Shown: piece by piece, positions 9,154 through 18,756 of the stretch
Position numbering within the stretch: position 1 is the stretch's first letter
How the letters are laid out: every line of letters begins with the position of its first letter
Source: Aureibaculum flavum
Lineage (GTDB): Bacteria; Bacteroidota; Bacteroidia; Flavobacteriales; Flavobacteriaceae
Direction: 5' to 3'
DNA: 64,000 nucleotides
Assembly (NCBI RefSeq): GCF_016406085.1
Contig: NZ_JAEHFJ010000007.1
Coordinates: 1 to 64,000 of the forward strand
Translations under genes and position numbers: made by a program
The notes under the pieces: model-generated
What the model was told of the DNA's origin: nothing
Databases searched by the model: none
The model's input: only the letters and a program-made list of their open reading frames with translations

Positions 9154-10229
9154 AAAAGATTGTAACTATTTTAGGAGCAAGGCCACAATTTGTAAAGGCA
9201 GCGGTGTTAAGCAGAATTATTCGTGAACACGGAGAGTTCGAAGAGATAATTGTACATACTGGTCAACATTTTGATCAAAATATGAGCGATATCTTCTTTG
9301 AAGAGATGGAAATACCTAAGCCCAAATACAATTTGCATATAAATGGACTTAGTCATGCTGCAATGACAGGACAAATGTTAATTGGGGTTGAAAAAATACT
9401 GTTAGATGAAAAGCCATTGGCTGTTGTTGTTTATGGGGATACCAATTCGACATTAGCAGGTGCGTTAGCTGCTAAAAAAATGGGCATTAGCGTAATTCAT
9501 GTTGAAGCTGGTTTACGATCTTTTAATATGAACATGCCTGAAGAAATTAATAGAATAGCTACAGATACTATTTCTGATTTATTACTTTGTCCAACTGATG
9601 TTGGTGTACAAAATTTAAAGAAAGAAGGTATACTTGGTTCTGAGAAAGTGGTGAAGTCAGGTGATATTATGAAAGATGCGGTAACGTATTATTCAAAAAA
9701 GGCTAATGAAAAATCGAGCATTTGTAATAAATTAATGCTCGAGGAAAATAACTTTGTATTAGCCACCATCCATAGACAAGATAATACAGTACATGTTGAA
9801 AAGCTAAAGGCTATTTTTACTGGTTTAGATGAAATTAATGTTCAATGTAAAGTGGTAATGCCATTGCATCCAAGAACAAAAAAAATAATTGAAGAAAATA
9901 ATATTGAAACAAGTATTACAATTATAGAACCTGTTGGATATTTTGATATGCTCTCCTTATTAAAACACTGTAAAATGGTTGTTACTGATAGTGGTGGATT
10001 ACAAAAAGAAGCTTACTTTAACAAAAAACATTGTATTATTGCTCGAGAAGAAACAGAATGGGTTGAGTTGGTACAAAATGGATTTGCAAAAACGGTTGGC
10101 AGTAATCAGTTAAAGATGATAGAAGCTTTTGATTATTTTAAATCAAAAAAATCTGACTTTTCTAAAAATCTATATGGGAAAGATGTAGGCCTGAAAATAT
10201 ATAACGAAATAATGAATTTAATAAAATAA
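9150..10229 (+). CDS. wecB: UDP-N-acetylglucosamine 2-epimerase, non-hydrolysing
   Basis: This cytosolic enzyme interconverts UDP-GlcNAc and UDP-ManNAc and supplies ManNAc-type residues for surface glycans. At 359 aa it has normal length. Family landmarks are GARPQFVKAA at the N terminus, HTGQHFDQNMSDIFF, VYGDTNSTLAGALAA, HVEAGLRSFN with PEEINR, and VTDSGGLQKEAYF near residue 280. It is coupled by ATGA overlap to the upstream glycosyltransferase, which makes it the last biosynthetic gene of this polysaccharide run. Confidence 0.93.
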   Translation: MKKIVTILGARPQFVKAAVLSRIIREHGEFEEIIVHTGQHFDQNMSDIFFEEMEIPKPKYNLHINGLSHAAMTGQMLIGVEKILLDEKPLAVVVYGDTNSTLAGALAAKKMGISVIHVEAGLRSFNMNMPEEINRIATDTISDLLLCPTDVGVQNLKKEGILGSEKVVKSGDIMKDAVTYYSKKANEKSSICNKLMLEENNFVLATIHRQDNTVHVEKLKAIFTGLDEINVQCKVVMPLHPRTKKIIEENNIETSITIIEPVGYFDMLSLLKHCKMVVTDSGGLQKEAYFNKKHCIIAREETEWVELVQNGFAKTVGSNQLKMIEAFDYFKSKKSDFSKNLYGKDVGLKIYNEIMNLIK

Positions 10230-10232
10230 GAT

Positions 10233-10460
10233 ATGCAATTACCTAAATTTTTACTCGGAGACAATACTGATTTTCCTGATGATATTTTTATCATACATAC
10301 AGATTATCCTCAATTTATTATTAATTTAGTGAATGATGAAATTGAATGGCTGGAAGATGTTACTGGAGAGAATGAAGATGAGCTCACTAATGAAATAAAT
10401 GATTTGATAGAACAAGCATCCTCTTTTTATGATAGAGAGATGGAAAGGTATAAAGAATAA
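10233..10460 (+). CDS. Small acidic conserved protein (75 aa)
   Basis: This 75-aa, strongly acidic protein has no signal peptide or membrane segment. Helical content seems high in the second half (ENEDELTNEINDLIEQA). It starts 3 bases after wecB and a strong terminator follows, so it is the last gene of the operon. I recognise it only as the kind of short acidic hypothetical protein found in Flavobacteriia. No function can be given. Confidence 0.65.
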   Translation: MQLPKFLLGDNTDFPDDIFIIHTDYPQFIINLVNDEIEWLEDVTGENEDELTNEINDLIEQASSFYDREMERYKE

Positions 10461-10464
10461 AAAA

Positions 10465-10495
10465 AAAAGCTCCAATTTTAATTGGAGCTTTTATT
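10465..10495. terminator. Bidirectional intrinsic terminator
   Basis: A 10-bp perfect stem (AGCTCCAATT / AATTGGAGCT, 10468-10477 and 10480-10489) is flanked by A-rich sequence on the left and TTTATTATT on the right. It lies between convergent genes and can stop both the polysaccharide operon and the minus-strand HhH-like gene. Confidence 0.85.
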
Positions 10496-10510
10496 ATTAA
10501 AAAAAGGAAA

Positions 10511-11065
10511 TTATAATCCTCCTTTCAATTCATCTTGCCACTTTGCTAATTCAGTCCATTTACCTTCCGCAGCCATTTTAGCCTGAGCTGACCATGTTTT
10601 AGGTTTATGAACTCTATAACGAGGACCTGCATTGTCTAATATCTTTTGTAATCTACTTAGCTCGGATTCTGAAAGTTGTTTAAAACTCCAAATTCCATCA
10701 TCGTTTAGTAAACCTTTAATTTTTGGACCAATACCTTCTACTTTCGTTAAGTCATCTTTTATAGAATCGTCAGCTTTAGCTGGAATAATCGCTTTTGCTG
10801 GAATCACCGCTGCCGCTAGAGATGCAGTAGTAGCAGCGGCAGTTGCAGCTAGTACTCCTTTTTCTTTACGACAAGCTGCTAAATCAGCTTCTAAGCTTTT
10901 TATTTTAGAAGAATAATCAGTGGTATCATTTGTACCACCAAAGATTTTTGATAATAACCATCCTAAAATAATTCCTAATATAAACGCTGCTAATAACCAT
11001 AAAAACCATGGCCAAAACATATCGGAACCATCGCATGCTGTTGTATTTATTTGTAATGCTAACAT
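10511..11065 (-). CDS. Membrane-anchored protein with helix-hairpin-helix-like domain
   Basis: This 184-aa protein has one N-terminal membrane helix (FWPWFLWLLAAFILGIILGW, ~17-36), a short coiled segment (~55-72), an Ala-rich linker (~75-100) and a C-terminal DUF4332/HhH-like module (LTKVEGIGPKIKGLLNDDGI). That module is known from ribosomal protein S13-like, polymerase-like and Flavobacteriia membrane proteins. A conserved ending, PKTWSAQAKMAAEGKW, follows. The soluble part may bind nucleic acid or protein. It is 19 bases downstream of the OmpA-like gene, probably in one operon, so an envelope role is likely but not shown. Confidence 0.65.
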   Translation of the reverse strand: MLALQINTTACDGSDMFWPWFLWLLAAFILGIILGWLLSKIFGGTNDTTDYSSKIKSLEADLAACRKEKGVLAATAAATTASLAAAVIPAKAIIPAKADDSIKDDLTKVEGIGPKIKGLLNDDGIWSFKQLSESELSRLQKILDNAGPRYRVHKPKTWSAQAKMAAEGKWTELAKWQDELKGGL

Positions 11066-11084
11066 AATTTTATTTTTTAGTTGA

Positions 11085-11903
11085 TTAATTAATTTCTAAT
11101 TCCACTCTTCTGTTTTTCTCCATCCCTTCCTCTGTATCATTTGACGCAATTGGATTATTCTCACCTTCAGTACCCACAGAAATTCTTTCTACTGCGATAC
11201 CCAATTTGATTAATATATTTCTAATAGTTTTAGCTCTATCTAAACCTAGTTTCATGTTATAACCAGGGTTACCTTTATTATCTGTATGACCTGTAACCGA
11301 AATTGTTTTTTCGTTGTTTTTTAATTGCTCAACGATGTTTTTTAGATAGTCGTTAATGTTTTCATTTTCCAATTTTTTGGTTGAGTTGTATGGAAAATAA
11401 ATTAGGGTTTTGTTATCAACTTCTTGAATGTTTTCATTTCTAACTTTCCACTCTAAAATTGTACCCCCAAACGATGCTGTTTTTGCATCTTCTGAATCTA
11501 AAATTAATTTGCTATCAATCTCCATTCTATTCATTGCTACAGAATCAGATAGCATTAGTCTTACGGCATCAGCTCTTGCTAATCCAAGGTTTTCAAAAGA
11601 AGTAGTGTTGGTTTCATCCTTATAATAAGGACCAAGAATTCTTAAAATTTTACCTTCACCATCTGCAGATTGAATTTCCTTTTTTTTATTAAACCAAAGG
11701 TCATTTGTAACGGGTTTGTGTGAATTCCAATTGTAAACGAGTGGTCCATACTTGACTGGTTTTGTCAATGGTGGTACATTTTCTTTTGTTTCAGTTTGCA
11801 CGGTGTTATCGCAGCAGAGCATGGTGTTTTTATACCATTCCCAGCCAAACCATGCCAAAATAATAAACAAAAGAATTAGCACGAATGCTAAAAATTTCTT
11901 CAT
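11085..11903 (-). CDS. OmpA family protein
   Basis: This 272-aa protein has one N-terminal membrane anchor (FLAFVLILLFIILAWFGWEW). The C-terminal OmpA-like peptidoglycan-binding domain (~165-272) includes ISVTGHTDNKGNPGYNMKLG, DRAKTIRNILIKLGI and the closing NRRVELEI. The two Cys at residues ~30-31 follow the helix but do not form a standard lipobox. It probably anchors an envelope component to peptidoglycan. It is followed closely by the HhH-like membrane protein gene. Confidence 0.85.
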   Translation of the reverse strand: MKKFLAFVLILLFIILAWFGWEWYKNTMLCCDNTVQTETKENVPPLTKPVKYGPLVYNWNSHKPVTNDLWFNKKKEIQSADGEGKILRILGPYYKDETNTTSFENLGLARADAVRLMLSDSVAMNRMEIDSKLILDSEDAKTASFGGTILEWKVRNENIQEVDNKTLIYFPYNSTKKLENENINDYLKNIVEQLKNNEKTISVTGHTDNKGNPGYNMKLGLDRAKTIRNILIKLGIAVERISVGTEGENNPIASNDTEEGMEKNRRVELEIN

Positions 11904-11984
11904 TTTTTGTGGTTTTAGTTAATATTTAGTTTTGTTAAAATTAAGCAAAATAAATATAACCATATAATTTTGAATGGGATAGCT

Positions 11985-14210
11985 TTATTTTTTTGCTGAT
12001 TCAACCAGCTCTAATTGATTGATATTTATTTTTGTAGTAAACATTCCGTAATTAAGAGTGGCAATATTTTTTTCAATTTTATCAATGGTTCCAACAGATT
12101 TACCATCTGGTAAACGTACTCTGTCATTAACCTTAAAATTATAATCAGCTTTTACTTTTTCAATTTGTTTTTTTAGCGTGTTTTTTTTCTGTCTAATTTT
12201 TTTAACCTCAACCAAGACTTCTTTTTTAACCTCCTCTAATTCCTTTTCTATTGTTTTTTTTGTTTCCGTTTCCTCCTTCTTTTGGACTTTTGTTTTTTTA
12301 ATAGGTTTATGGAGCGTTACGTATTTGTTCTTCTCCATTAATATCCATTTCATAAAATCGGCTAATAATTTCTTTTTATTATTAGATTGGAAATATGTAT
12401 TTGACATTTCATTTACCTTTCTGCCTATAGAAAGCATTTTCTGATTATTGTCGTATAATTCCTGAAAACTCTCAAGTTTATCTTGAATTTTCGATTCCTT
12501 TTCAGAAAGATTATCAGAATGCATTTTAGCCTTATCTTGCTCTTTTTCTAAATTTTCTGAAGTTCTTTGAAGTTTGTTGCGTTCTTTTTGAAGTTTAGAA
12601 ATTGTTTTATCTAATCTAATTTTACCGCGTTCAACTTTCTTTTTTGCTCTATTTATTAAGCTGAAAGGAATGCCATTTTTTTGAGCAACTTCAAATGTAA
12701 ATGAACTTCCGGCCTGACCGATAAAAAGTTTAAATAAAGGTTCCAATGTTCTTTCGTCAAATTGCATATTGGCGTTGGTTACATTTTCAAGCTCATTGGC
12801 TAAAACTTTTAAATTAGAATAGTGTGTGGTAATTACACCATAAGCGTTTTTACTGTAAAATTCTTCTAAGAAAATTTCAGCCAATGCTCCTCCTAATTCA
12901 GGGTCGCTACCAGTACCAAATTCATCAATTAAAAAAAGTGTGTTATTATCGCATTTACGCAAAAAATCACGCATATTTTTTAAACGATAACTGTAGGTAC
13001 TTAATTGATTTTCTATAGATTGATTGTCGCCAATATCGGTTAGGATTGTGTCAAAAAAATAGACTTCACTACGTTCATGTACAGGTATTAAAATAGCAGA
13101 CTGAATCATAACCTGTAATAAGCCGATAGTCTTTAAAGTAATACTTTTACCGCCAGCATTAGGTCCAGAAATAACAATAATTTGTTGATTCTGATTTAGT
13201 TCTAAAGTTTGCGGAATAGTACTAATGTTTTTTTTAGTGTTTGCTTCTAATAATATGGGATGATAAGCATCTCGAAATAATACTTTCTTACTATGAGAAA
13301 ACTTTGGTAATAAGCCGTTGATTTTTTGAGCATATTTTGTTTTTGCAGAAACGGTATCTAGATGTGTTAGATAATACTGATATTGTTCTAAAAAACTCTT
13401 ATAAGGCCTAATTTGATTGGTCAGCATTTTTAATATACGGACAATTTCTTGTTGCTCTTCGTAGATTAAATCTTGTAGCCTTCTGCTTAATCTTAGCGTG
13501 GCTTCAGGTGCTATATAAACAATACTTCCTGTTTTGGAATTACCTAATAAAGAGCCTTTTACTTTTTTTCTGTGCATGGCTTGCACTGCCAAAACTCTTT
13601 GATTATCAATAACTGATTCTCTAATATCATCTAAATAATCATTACTGGCATAATGATTAAGTGCTTTTGTAAAACTGTTACCAATTTCACCTCTTACGCT
13701 ATTTATTTCTTTACGGATTGCTTTTAATTCGGCACTTGCGTTATCTGATACTTCACCAAAACGATTAATAATTTTATGAATACCTTCATGAATTTCTTTG
13801 GTATAGTCAATTTTTTGAGAATTCTTAAAAAGGGAAGGAAAGTATTCTGCAAATTTTTTAAAGAAGTTGAGTAATTCAATTGTTGTTTCTGATAAAGTAG
13901 CAATTTTTTGAAAAGCTTGTGCTTCTAAAAAACTATTCTCTACACCTAACAAATGAATTTCTTTTGTTATTTCATCAAATTGATGATTTGGTATTCTATT
14001 ATCATTTTCAAAGGAACCTAAATATTCATTGGTTTGATGTAATTCATCAATTAGGGTTTCTTTCTTTTGAATAGGTACAATTTCTAATACAGCTTTTTTA
14101 CCTAAGTCCGTTTGACAATAATTTGCTATATGGCTTAAGACCACATCAAACTCTAAATCTTTAAGTGTTTTATTAGTAATTTTACGCTTCAAAATTGTAT
14201 TTTTGGTCAA
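11985..14210 (-). CDS. mutS2: MutS2 family ATPase lacking the Smr nuclease domain
   Basis: This 741-aa MutS2-type protein has N-terminal core and clamp segments, and an ABC-ATPase with Walker A SGPNAGGKSITLKT (~residues 347-360) and Walker B TLFLIDEFGTGSDP. A long charged coiled coil (~520-690) and a KOW-like beta segment (FKVNDRVRLPDGKSVGTIDK) follow. Unlike Bacillus MutS2 (about 785 aa) there is no C-terminal Smr domain. MutS2 proteins act in recombination control or rescue of collided ribosomes; the ribosome-cleaving step would be missing here. The start appears to be TTG at 14210, as no nearby ATG exists. Confidence 0.88.
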   Translation of the reverse strand: MTKNTILKRKITNKTLKDLEFDVVLSHIANYCQTDLGKKAVLEIVPIQKKETLIDELHQTNEYLGSFENDNRIPNHQFDEITKEIHLLGVENSFLEAQAFQKIATLSETTIELLNFFKKFAEYFPSLFKNSQKIDYTKEIHEGIHKIINRFGEVSDNASAELKAIRKEINSVRGEIGNSFTKALNHYASNDYLDDIRESVIDNQRVLAVQAMHRKKVKGSLLGNSKTGSIVYIAPEATLRLSRRLQDLIYEEQQEIVRILKMLTNQIRPYKSFLEQYQYYLTHLDTVSAKTKYAQKINGLLPKFSHSKKVLFRDAYHPILLEANTKKNISTIPQTLELNQNQQIIVISGPNAGGKSITLKTIGLLQVMIQSAILIPVHERSEVYFFDTILTDIGDNQSIENQLSTYSYRLKNMRDFLRKCDNNTLFLIDEFGTGSDPELGGALAEIFLEEFYSKNAYGVITTHYSNLKVLANELENVTNANMQFDERTLEPLFKLFIGQAGSSFTFEVAQKNGIPFSLINRAKKKVERGKIRLDKTISKLQKERNKLQRTSENLEKEQDKAKMHSDNLSEKESKIQDKLESFQELYDNNQKMLSIGRKVNEMSNTYFQSNNKKKLLADFMKWILMEKNKYVTLHKPIKKTKVQKKEETETKKTIEKELEEVKKEVLVEVKKIRQKKNTLKKQIEKVKADYNFKVNDRVRLPDGKSVGTIDKIEKNIATLNYGMFTTKININQLELVESAKK

Positions 14211-14267
14211 GCAAAAGTAACTAAAATAATAGTCTTTTCTATTGAAGATATTTTCTAATTGGAATGT

Positions 14268-14933
14268 ATGGATTTGAGTATAGCAAAAAGCTGGAAACCA
14301 ATTGTAGCAAAAGAATTTGAGGCTACCTATTTTAAGGATTTAGTTTCTTTTGTGAAAACGGAATACCATCAGTTTACGTGCTACCCCAAAAGTTCAGCTA
14401 TTTTTGCAGCATTTGATTATTGTTCTTTTGATGATTTAAAAGTTGTTGTAATTGGACAAGACCCGTACCATGGAGTAGGGCAGGCTAACGGTTTGTGTTT
14501 TTCAGTAAATGAAAATGTAGCAATACCGCCATCATTACAAAATATATTCAAGGAAATCGAGGCAGATTTGGGTAAGTCATCCCCAGAAAATGGAAATTTA
14601 GAACATTGGGCAAGGCAAGGAGTATTACTACTAAATGCAACGTTAACGGTAAGAGCTCATGAAGCTGGATCTCATCAAAAAAAAGGATGGGAAACTTTTA
14701 CTGACACGGTAATCTCACAAATTTCTAAGAATAAAGAAAATGTAGTTTTTTTATTATGGGGAGGTTTTGCTAAAAAGAAGGCGAAACTTATAGATGATAA
14801 AAAACATACTATTTTAACCAGTGGTCATCCTTCACCATTAAGTGCCAATCGAGGTTATTGGTTCGGCAATAAACATTTTAGCAAGACGAATGAGTTTTTA
14901 AAAAGTAAAAAATTACAACCAATTGATTGGTGA
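14268..14933 (+). CDS. ung: Uracil-DNA glycosylase family 1
   Basis: This enzyme removes uracil from DNA in base excision repair. From this ATG it is 221 aa, the family's usual length. The catalytic motif VVIGQDPYHGVGQANGLCFS (catalytic Asp in GQDPYH) is intact, as are the uracil-binding LLLNATLTVRAHEAGSH and the minor-groove loop GHPSPLSANRG. A TTG at 14259 is in frame upstream but the ATG at 14268 gives the normal N terminus. It is transcribed divergently from mutS2 with only about 57 bases between them. Confidence 0.95.
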   Translation: MDLSIAKSWKPIVAKEFEATYFKDLVSFVKTEYHQFTCYPKSSAIFAAFDYCSFDDLKVVVIGQDPYHGVGQANGLCFSVNENVAIPPSLQNIFKEIEADLGKSSPENGNLEHWARQGVLLLNATLTVRAHEAGSHQKKGWETFTDTVISQISKNKENVVFLLWGGFAKKKAKLIDDKKHTILTSGHPSPLSANRGYWFGNKHFSKTNEFLKSKKLQPIDW

Positions 14934-15033
14934 TTTTTTCTAGAACCTAATAATTATTTAAAGATTTAACAAGGCTTCTCAATTAATAATTGTAAATTCG
15001 CGTGCAATTAATTATTATTTAATTTAATTGTAA

Positions 15034-16506
15034 ATGAATACTCAAAATCCGAAATTTGTTGGAGAAGGTTTAACCTACGACGACGTACTTTTAGTCCCTG
15101 CTTTTTCTGAAGTACTACCACGCGAAGTAAATATCCAAACAAAATTTACCAGAAATATTACTATAAATATACCTATTGTATCCGCTGCTATGGATACGGT
15201 TACTGAATCTGCAATGGCAATAGCTATGGCTCGTGAAGGTGGTATCGGTGTACTTCATAAAAATATGACAATACAACAACAGGCGGTTAAAGTACGTAAA
15301 GTAAAACGTGCTGAGAGCGGTATGATTATAGACCCTGTAACACTTCCTTTAACAGCAACCGTTGAAGATGCCAATAATAGTATGCGTGAGCATGGTATTG
15401 GAGGAATTCCAATTGTAGATGATAATGGTATGTTAAAAGGTATTGTTACCAATAGAGATTTACGTTTTGAGCATAAAAGTAATAAGCCTATTGTAGAGGT
15501 AATGACAAGCAAGAATTTAGTTACTGCACCTGTTGGAACTTCATTAAAAGATGCAGAAAAAATATTACAGCAATATAAGATTGAAAAATTATTAATTGTT
15601 GAAGGTGAAAAACTGGAAGGCCTTATTACATTTAGAGATATTACCAAAGTAACGCAAAAACCTATTGCGAATAAAGATAGTTTTGGTAGGTTAAGAGTAG
15701 CTGCTGCTATTGGTGTAACACCTGATGCTTTAGATAGAGCAGAGGCTCTAATAAATGCCGGAGTTGATGCTCTAATTATAGATACAGCACACGGGCATAC
15801 TAAAGGTGTAGTGAATGTGCTTAAAGAAATTAAGAAAAAATTTAAAAATATTGATGTGGTAGTAGGTAATATTGCTACACCAGAAGCTGCAAAGTATTTA
15901 GTTGAGGCTGGTGCTGATGCCGTTAAAGTGGGGATTGGTCCCGGTTCAATATGTACTACAAGAGTTGTAGCAGGAGTTGGTTTTCCTCAATTTTCAGCTG
16001 TATTAGCCGTTGCTGAAGCTATTAAAGGAAGTGGAGTGCCTGTTATTGCCGATGGAGGTATTCGTTATACGGGAGATATCCCTAAGGCTGTTGCTGCCGG
16101 AGCTGACACCGTTATGTTAGGTTCTTTATTGGCTGGGACAAAAGAATCGCCAGGAGAAACAATTATTTACGAAGGAAGAAAATTTAAGTCATATCGTGGG
16201 ATGGGTTCTGTTGAAGCGATGAGACAAGGAAGTAAAGACCGTTATTTTCAGGATGTTGAAGATGATATTAAAAAATTAGTACCGGAAGGTATTGTAGGTC
16301 GTGTGCCTTATAAGGGTGATCTTTACGAAAGTATTCATCAATTTATTGGAGGTTTAAGAGCTGGAATGGGCTATTGTGGAGCAAAAGACATCGAAACTTT
16401 AAAAGAAACTGGAAAATTCGTTAAAATAACGGCATCTGGTATTAATGAAAGTCACCCACATGATGTAATGATTACGAAAGAATCTCCTAACTATTCAAGA
16501 AGGTAA
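15034..16506 (+). CDS. guaB: Inosine-5'-monophosphate dehydrogenase
   Basis: This enzyme catalyses the NAD-dependent IMP to XMP step, the committed step of guanine nucleotide synthesis. The 490 aa match the full-length bacterial enzyme. A TIM barrel is interrupted by two CBS domains (~95-205). The catalytic loop [17 protein letters not shown] (Cys in SICTTR) and the flap region [10 protein letters not shown] are intact. The first residues, [18 protein letters not shown], are diagnostic. It is monocistronic, with 100 AT-rich bases upstream and a nested hairpin element downstream. Confidence 0.96.
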   Translation: MNTQNPKFVGEGLTYDDVLLVPAFSEVLPREVNIQTKFTRNITINIPIVSAAMDTVTESAMAIAMAREGGIGVLHKNMTIQQQAVKVRKVKRAESGMIIDPVTLPLTATVEDANNSMREHGIGGIPIVDDNGMLKGIVTNRDLRFEHKSNKPIVEVMTSKNLVTAPVGTSLKDAEKILQQYKIEKLLIVEGEKLEGLITFRDITKVTQKPIANKDSFGRLRVAAAIGVTPDALDRAEALINAGVDALIIDTAHGHTKGVVNVLKEIKKKFKNIDVVVGNIATPEAAKYLVEAGADAVKVGIGPGSICTTRVVAGVGFPQFSAVLAVAEAIKGSGVPVIADGGIRYTGDIPKAVAAGADTVMLGSLLAGTKESPGETIIYEGRKFKSYRGMGSVEAMRQGSKDRYFQDVEDDIKKLVPEGIVGRVPYKGDLYESIHQFIGGLRAGMGYCGAKDIETLKETGKFVKITASGINESHPHDVMITKESPNYSRR

Positions 16507-16610
16507 ATAAAATAACTAGAGAATTAAAAAGGGAAAGAAATTGGGAATTAAACATAAAATTTCGTTAAATAACAAAACCTTTTGAAGTAATTTATACTTT
16601 TATTAAATAA

Positions 16611-16703
16611 GGCACGTTATTTTAATGCATTTAATTCCCATTCCGTAGTTTTTGGAAAATTTTACAATTTTCTAAGCTGCGGAATGTTCTTTTATAACGT
16701 GCC
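16611..16703. repeat. 93-nt nested hairpin element (possible structured RNA or MITE-like)
   Basis: A 10-bp perfect terminal inverted repeat (GGCACGTTAT at 16611-16620, ATAACGTGCC at 16694-16703) encloses a second helix (CATTCCGTAG at 16639-16648 with CTGCGGAATG at 16677-16686, one G-U pair). An innermost helix (GAAAAT/ATTTTC, with flanking pairs) closes the fold. The whole folds as one long arm with unequal internal loops of 18 and 7 nt. It lies between convergent guaB and the cyclophilin gene, but the lack of a T-tract next to it argues against a simple terminator. Confidence 0.5.
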
Positions 16704-16748
16704 TATACTATAAATATCTTTGTAAAAGAGGATAATTTAAATGTTTAA

Positions 16749-17384
16749 TTATTCCACAATATACACTTTTTTTATATAATCTAACTTCGGAAAAGTTGAT
16801 TTCAAGTACGAATTTCCCGATTTTTGAATTGAATCTTGCCTTCTTCCAGGTTTTTCGCCATAGCCATTATAAATTTCCTTAACGACATCCATTCCATCAA
16901 TAACTTTTGCAATTACAGGAAAACCAGTAACGTCACTATACGATAAAGAGTCAAGTCTATCATTATTCTTTAAGTTGATAAATAATTGGGTATCTCTAGT
17001 TCTTTTGCCCCCTCGGGCAAATGCTATGGTACCTTCTTCATTACTTTTCTTAACAGTTTCATCTGCAATTTTATAAGTACTCCAAGCTTTATTTAAATCG
17101 GCATTATCATGAATTCCAAACTGAACCACAAAATTGGGTACAACTCTATAGAACGCAATATCAGTATAAAAATCACTAGAAATTAGTTGGTATAATCTAT
17201 CAACAGCTAAAGGAGACCATTCGCGATGTGCTTCAATGACAAAATTGCCTTTTGTAGTTTCGAAACGAGCTTTAAATACTACCGGAGCTTCTGTTTTAAG
17301 CCACTTTTCTTTGATTATTTTCTTGCTACAAGAACTTGTAATAATTATAAGGAAAACTAAAAATGAATACGTAAATAATTTCAT
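16749..17384 (-). CDS. Cyclophilin-type peptidyl-prolyl isomerase, lipoprotein
   Basis: This 211-aa protein has a lipoprotein signal (FLIIITSSC, Cys at residue 19), so it is anchored in the envelope and probably assists folding of exported proteins. The cyclophilin domain covers ~40-211: FYRVVPNFVVQFG keeps the catalytic Arg and Gln of the canonical FHRVIPxFMxQGG, though the His is Tyr. The stretch RTRDTQLFINLKNN matches the SQFFI region. The end (EKPGRRQDSIQK) has the normal cyclophilin C-terminal order. It is monocistronic with a possible -7 box TAAGTTTG at 17438-17445. Confidence 0.85.
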   Translation of the reverse strand: MKLFTYSFLVFLIIITSSCSKKIIKEKWLKTEAPVVFKARFETTKGNFVIEAHREWSPLAVDRLYQLISSDFYTDIAFYRVVPNFVVQFGIHDNADLNKAWSTYKIADETVKKSNEEGTIAFARGGKRTRDTQLFINLKNNDRLDSLSYSDVTGFPVIAKVIDGMDVVKEIYNGYGEKPGRRQDSIQKSGNSYLKSTFPKLDYIKKVYIVE

Positions 17385-17511
17385 TAGCGATTATAAATGG
17401 TTTTAGTTAATTCGATTTATGCGGAATTTCTTACACACAAACTTATCGAAAATCTCTGAAAAAACTAAAAAATAGCTAACTTTATGTTTTATGGGGTATT
17501 ACTTGTTTTGA

Positions 17512-18384
17512 TTATTTGGTAGTTTCATCAACAACTATGGCTAATTTATTACCGAACGGACTAATAGCTAATCTAGTAATACCTTTTAGTCCATAGGAAG
17601 ATAATGAAGCAAACTCGACCCAGGTTTTGTCAACACCAGGTTTTAATTTGTATAATGTATCACCTTTACCCATAATCATTGTGCCATCTGGTGTCCATGC
17701 CAAATCTTGAGCACCTTCTAAGGGATCAGCAAGATATTTTTTTTCACTAGTTATAGGGCTAATAGAATAAATTTCAGGATCTTCATGCTCTAAACTAATA
17801 ATACTCAATAAGTCTGTATTTGGAATTTTTAAGATAGACCTACCAATATTTTTATCAATTGGATATTTAATTTTATACTTTAAATTAGAAACTTCTAAAG
17901 ATGAGGGATCTCCTATTACAAAGGAAACTAACATTTTTTTAGAAATCCATGCATGGTAACCAACCGGTAGGTTTTCTATAAGTACTTCTTGTTTCTTACC
18001 ATTAAATTTATACTTCCACAAAAGTTGCTCGCCATCTTGGTCTAATCTAACTGCTGTAAAATAATTTTTATCAAAAGTCTGAATGGGAGAGTATTCATTG
18101 GCTTCCGTGTTTGTTAACCATACGTTTACATTATTTTTAATATCGTAAAGTGCAATGTCAGTTTGCTCGTTTCTTGTAGAGGCATATAATACACCAGAAC
18201 CGTCATTTAAAAATGAAGGTTGGTTGTCGTAGCCCTTATTGTCAGATATGTTAATAGGATTGTCGATAACAAGAATACTATCTCCTTGAATAAAATCAAA
18301 TAGATAGATATCTGTATCGGTTTGACTAAAACCGAAAGAAGTAACTGTTAGTAATAAACAAAGTATTTTTATTTTCATATTCAT
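17512..18384 (-). CDS. Secreted TolB/WD40-like beta-propeller protein
   Basis: This 290-aa protein has a signal peptide (KIKILCLLLTVTSFGFSQ) followed by propeller blades of the PD40/TolB type. Examples are DNQPSFLNDGSGVLYASTR with TDIALYDIKNN, AQDLAWTPDGTMIMGKGDTL, and ITRLAISPFGNKLAIVVDE. It is probably periplasmic and binds protein or glycan; no catalytic residues are apparent. Two ATGs lie at the start (residues 1 and 3) and either is possible. It is monocistronic, with a candidate -7 box 100 bases upstream. Confidence 0.75.
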   Translation of the reverse strand: MNMKIKILCLLLTVTSFGFSQTDTDIYLFDFIQGDSILVIDNPINISDNKGYDNQPSFLNDGSGVLYASTRNEQTDIALYDIKNNVNVWLTNTEANEYSPIQTFDKNYFTAVRLDQDGEQLLWKYKFNGKKQEVLIENLPVGYHAWISKKMLVSFVIGDPSSLEVSNLKYKIKYPIDKNIGRSILKIPNTDLLSIISLEHEDPEIYSISPITSEKKYLADPLEGAQDLAWTPDGTMIMGKGDTLYKLKPGVDKTWVEFASLSSYGLKGITRLAISPFGNKLAIVVDETTK

Positions 18385-18483
18385 TTCATATCTATTGTAT
18401 CGCTTTTCAATTTTGTATTAAAAAGGAAGTACAAGATCATTAATTTTTAAATAAGTTGTTTAGTTTAGAAATATGGGTTTCAA

Positions 18484-18491
18484 CAAATATA
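18484..18491 (-). promoter_or_regulatory. Candidate -7 element TATATTTG
   Basis: The minus strand reads TATATTTG, an exact match to TAnnTTTG, 100 bases before the propeller gene. The nearest TTG upstream is 26 bases away, a little far. A TTGAATT...AATTCAA inverted repeat lies just upstream. Confidence 0.4.
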
Positions 18492-18716
18492 GATATTATT
18501 TGAATTGAATTGTAATTCAATATTATTATTTTTATGTCAATTCTATATAATACTTGCTTACTGATAAGTATAGATACAATAACTCTGCCAAAAAAATAAT
18601 GGTAAACAAGCAAAAAATATTGCTAAGCATTAATTGTAATAAACTTTAATGTTTTATAATGAGGCCTGTTTTTTAATTATCTAAATAGATTAACTTAATT
18701 TAAAGCATTCATTAAA

Positions 18717-18756
18717 ATCTAAAAAGCCATTTTAATATTGCTATTAAAATGGCTTT
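18717..18756 (-). terminator. Strong intrinsic terminator of the pyrG-to-18832 gene run
   Basis: A 15-bp perfect stem (18723-18737 with 18742-18756) around a 4-nt loop is followed on the minus strand by TTTAGATTTT. It lies about 75 bases beyond the stop of the solute-binding-like gene. Confidence 0.8.

Noticed and set aside
14259-14267. Upstream TTG start for ung
   Set aside because: The ATG at 14268 gives the normal UDG N terminus; the TTG only adds three residues in the short divergent gap.
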